Of a stretch of DNA of 5,244 bases, positions 4,506-5,244 are shown in pieces. The notes under the pieces are model-generated. The model saw nothing but the letters and a program-made list of their open reading frames with translations. It made no database searches and had not been told where the DNA came from. Position numbers and translations under genes: made by a program. Source of the DNA: an uncultured Lachnospiraceae bacterium (lineage in GTDB: Bacteria; Bacillota; Clostridia; Lachnospirales; Lachnospiraceae). Numbering within the stretch: position 1 is the first letter of the stretch; each line of letters opens with the position of its first letter. The DNA is taken from positions 1 to 5,244 of the forward strand of contig CAJTSD010000080.1 in assembly GCA_910578795.1 (NCBI GenBank), read 5' to 3'.

Positions 4506-5244
4506 TCACTCTATTGTTTCCTCGAATGGAGTTGATACATTTTCCGGCGATTTTCGGAATCCATTCTTATCCGTCACTCTCCGCCAGCCTCTCTGTGTAC
4601 CATATCCGGCAAACCTGTGAGATGAAACTTTCTCCCAGCCGACAATGCTGTGGTTCATAACATTGTTAATCTCTTTCAGTTCCCAATCTTTTGGCGTATC
4701 GTACTCATGATGGAACGCTTCCTTATAAATCATAATGCTGCACACATAATCTTCCGACAGCTCATCCAGCCATAACTGGATAATTCCTACTTTTGCATCC
4801 TCTGGCATGAATTCCTTCTGCATTTCTTTCAGATATTCCTCTGTGCCTCTTGATAATCTCAACTCGTGAAAACCATTTCGATATAATACCATTACCTCTG
4901 CCCATGCCTGTCGGATATAGTCCCTTGCTTCTTTTTCATCCGCAAGAATATGTTTCTCCACTCTTTCAGGGTGTACCAACACTGGTGCGAAGCGACGGTT
5001 TCCTGTCCTGTCAAGCGGCAGAAAATCCATGCTGTTGGAAGTTCCTACAAACACACACTGTCTTGGTCTGTCCTCTGGGTGTGTTTCGTAGGGAATTTTA
5101 TATGTTTCTTTCTGTCTGCTGATGAATGACTTGATATCTTCAATGCTCTTGGCATTTACCGTTGCAATCATTTCCGACATTTCAATAATCCAATGCCCCT
5201 GCATCTTCCGATAAACATTATCATCATCCATACGTTTCAAATCA
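4506..5244 (-). CDS. VapE-like P-loop ATPase/helicase, C-terminal part (cut by the right edge)
   Basis: The gene enters from the right edge and ends at TGA 4506-4508. 245 residues are visible, and the true start lies outside, so the TTG at 5240 should not be taken as a start. The visible part matches the virulence-associated protein E family (PF05272). A Walker B-like strand WIIEMSEM (about 18-25) is followed by KSFISRQKETYKIPYE and the sensor stretch RPRQCVFVGTSN (about 59-70). The arginine-rich DRTGNRRFAPV (about 78-88) comes next, where family members place arginine-finger residues. The Walker A loop must lie beyond the edge. The C-terminal 90 residues (SIMIYKEAF... to GWRRV) look like a winged-helix tail. 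VapE-like proteins occur in phage satellites, integrative elements and plasmids, often fused or next to a primase, and are thought to act in element replication. The repeat array that follows may be its origin. Confidence 0.88.
   Translation of the reverse strand, partial: DLKRMDDDNVYRKMQGHWIIEMSEMIATVNAKSIEDIKSFISRQKETYKIPYETHPEDRPRQCVFVGTSNSMDFLPLDRTGNRRFAPVLVHPERVEKHILADEKEARDYIRQAWAEVMVLYRNGFHELRLSRGTEEYLKEMQKEFMPEDAKVGIIQLWLDELSEDYVCSIMIYKEAFHHEYDTPKDWELKEINNVMNHSIVGWEKVSSHRFAGYGTQRGWRRVTDKNGFRKSPENVSTPFEETIE

Overview
The window looks like part of a mobilizable accessory element (plasmid or integrative mobilizable element) from a low-to-moderate GC Firmicute. A gut Clostridia host of the Lachnospiraceae/Oscillospiraceae type is most likely. 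The reasons are the strong AGGAGG-type ribosome sites, the AT-rich intergenic DNA, and the combination of a MobV/TnpZ-type relaxase, a TnpV-type protein, a clostridial ParM/StbA-like ATPase and a VapE-like replication ATPase. No chromosomal housekeeping gene, rRNA or tRNA is visible. The host assignment is an inference from family recognition, not from a search.

Layout, left to right: (1) 3-122, a possible 3' end of an unknown + strand gene. (2) 212-631 (+), a small XRE-type helix-turn-helix regulator, followed by a 13-bp hairpin at 680-713. (3) 714-883, gene-free DNA with a 33-bp near-perfect palindrome and a short coding-like remnant. (4) Everything from 884 to the right edge is on the - strand. 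Read in transcription order it is: the C-terminal 245 residues of a VapE-like ATPase (4506-5244, cut by the edge); a 220-bp gap carrying nine GTTTAC hexamers (4311-4471); a broken parM-like gene (N-terminal piece 4285-4202, body 4202-3459); a small ParR-like gene (3454-3008); a gap packed with inverted repeats (2653-3005); a MobV relaxase (2624-1263); and a TnpV-type gene (1237-884).

How the parts may work together: the VapE-like ATPase would serve replication. The GTTTAC repeats, ParM and ParR would form a type II (actin-like) segregation cassette, or the repeats would be replication iterons. The relaxase would act at an oriT that I place, by inference, in the hairpin-rich DNA just upstream of it. 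TnpV probably assists excision or transposition. Two points deserve most attention. The first is the almost uninterrupted series of about ten different stem-loops between parR and mob. The second is the parM reading frame: its start and nucleotide-binding loop are in one frame, the rest of the protein is in another, and about 35-40 residues in between are missing.
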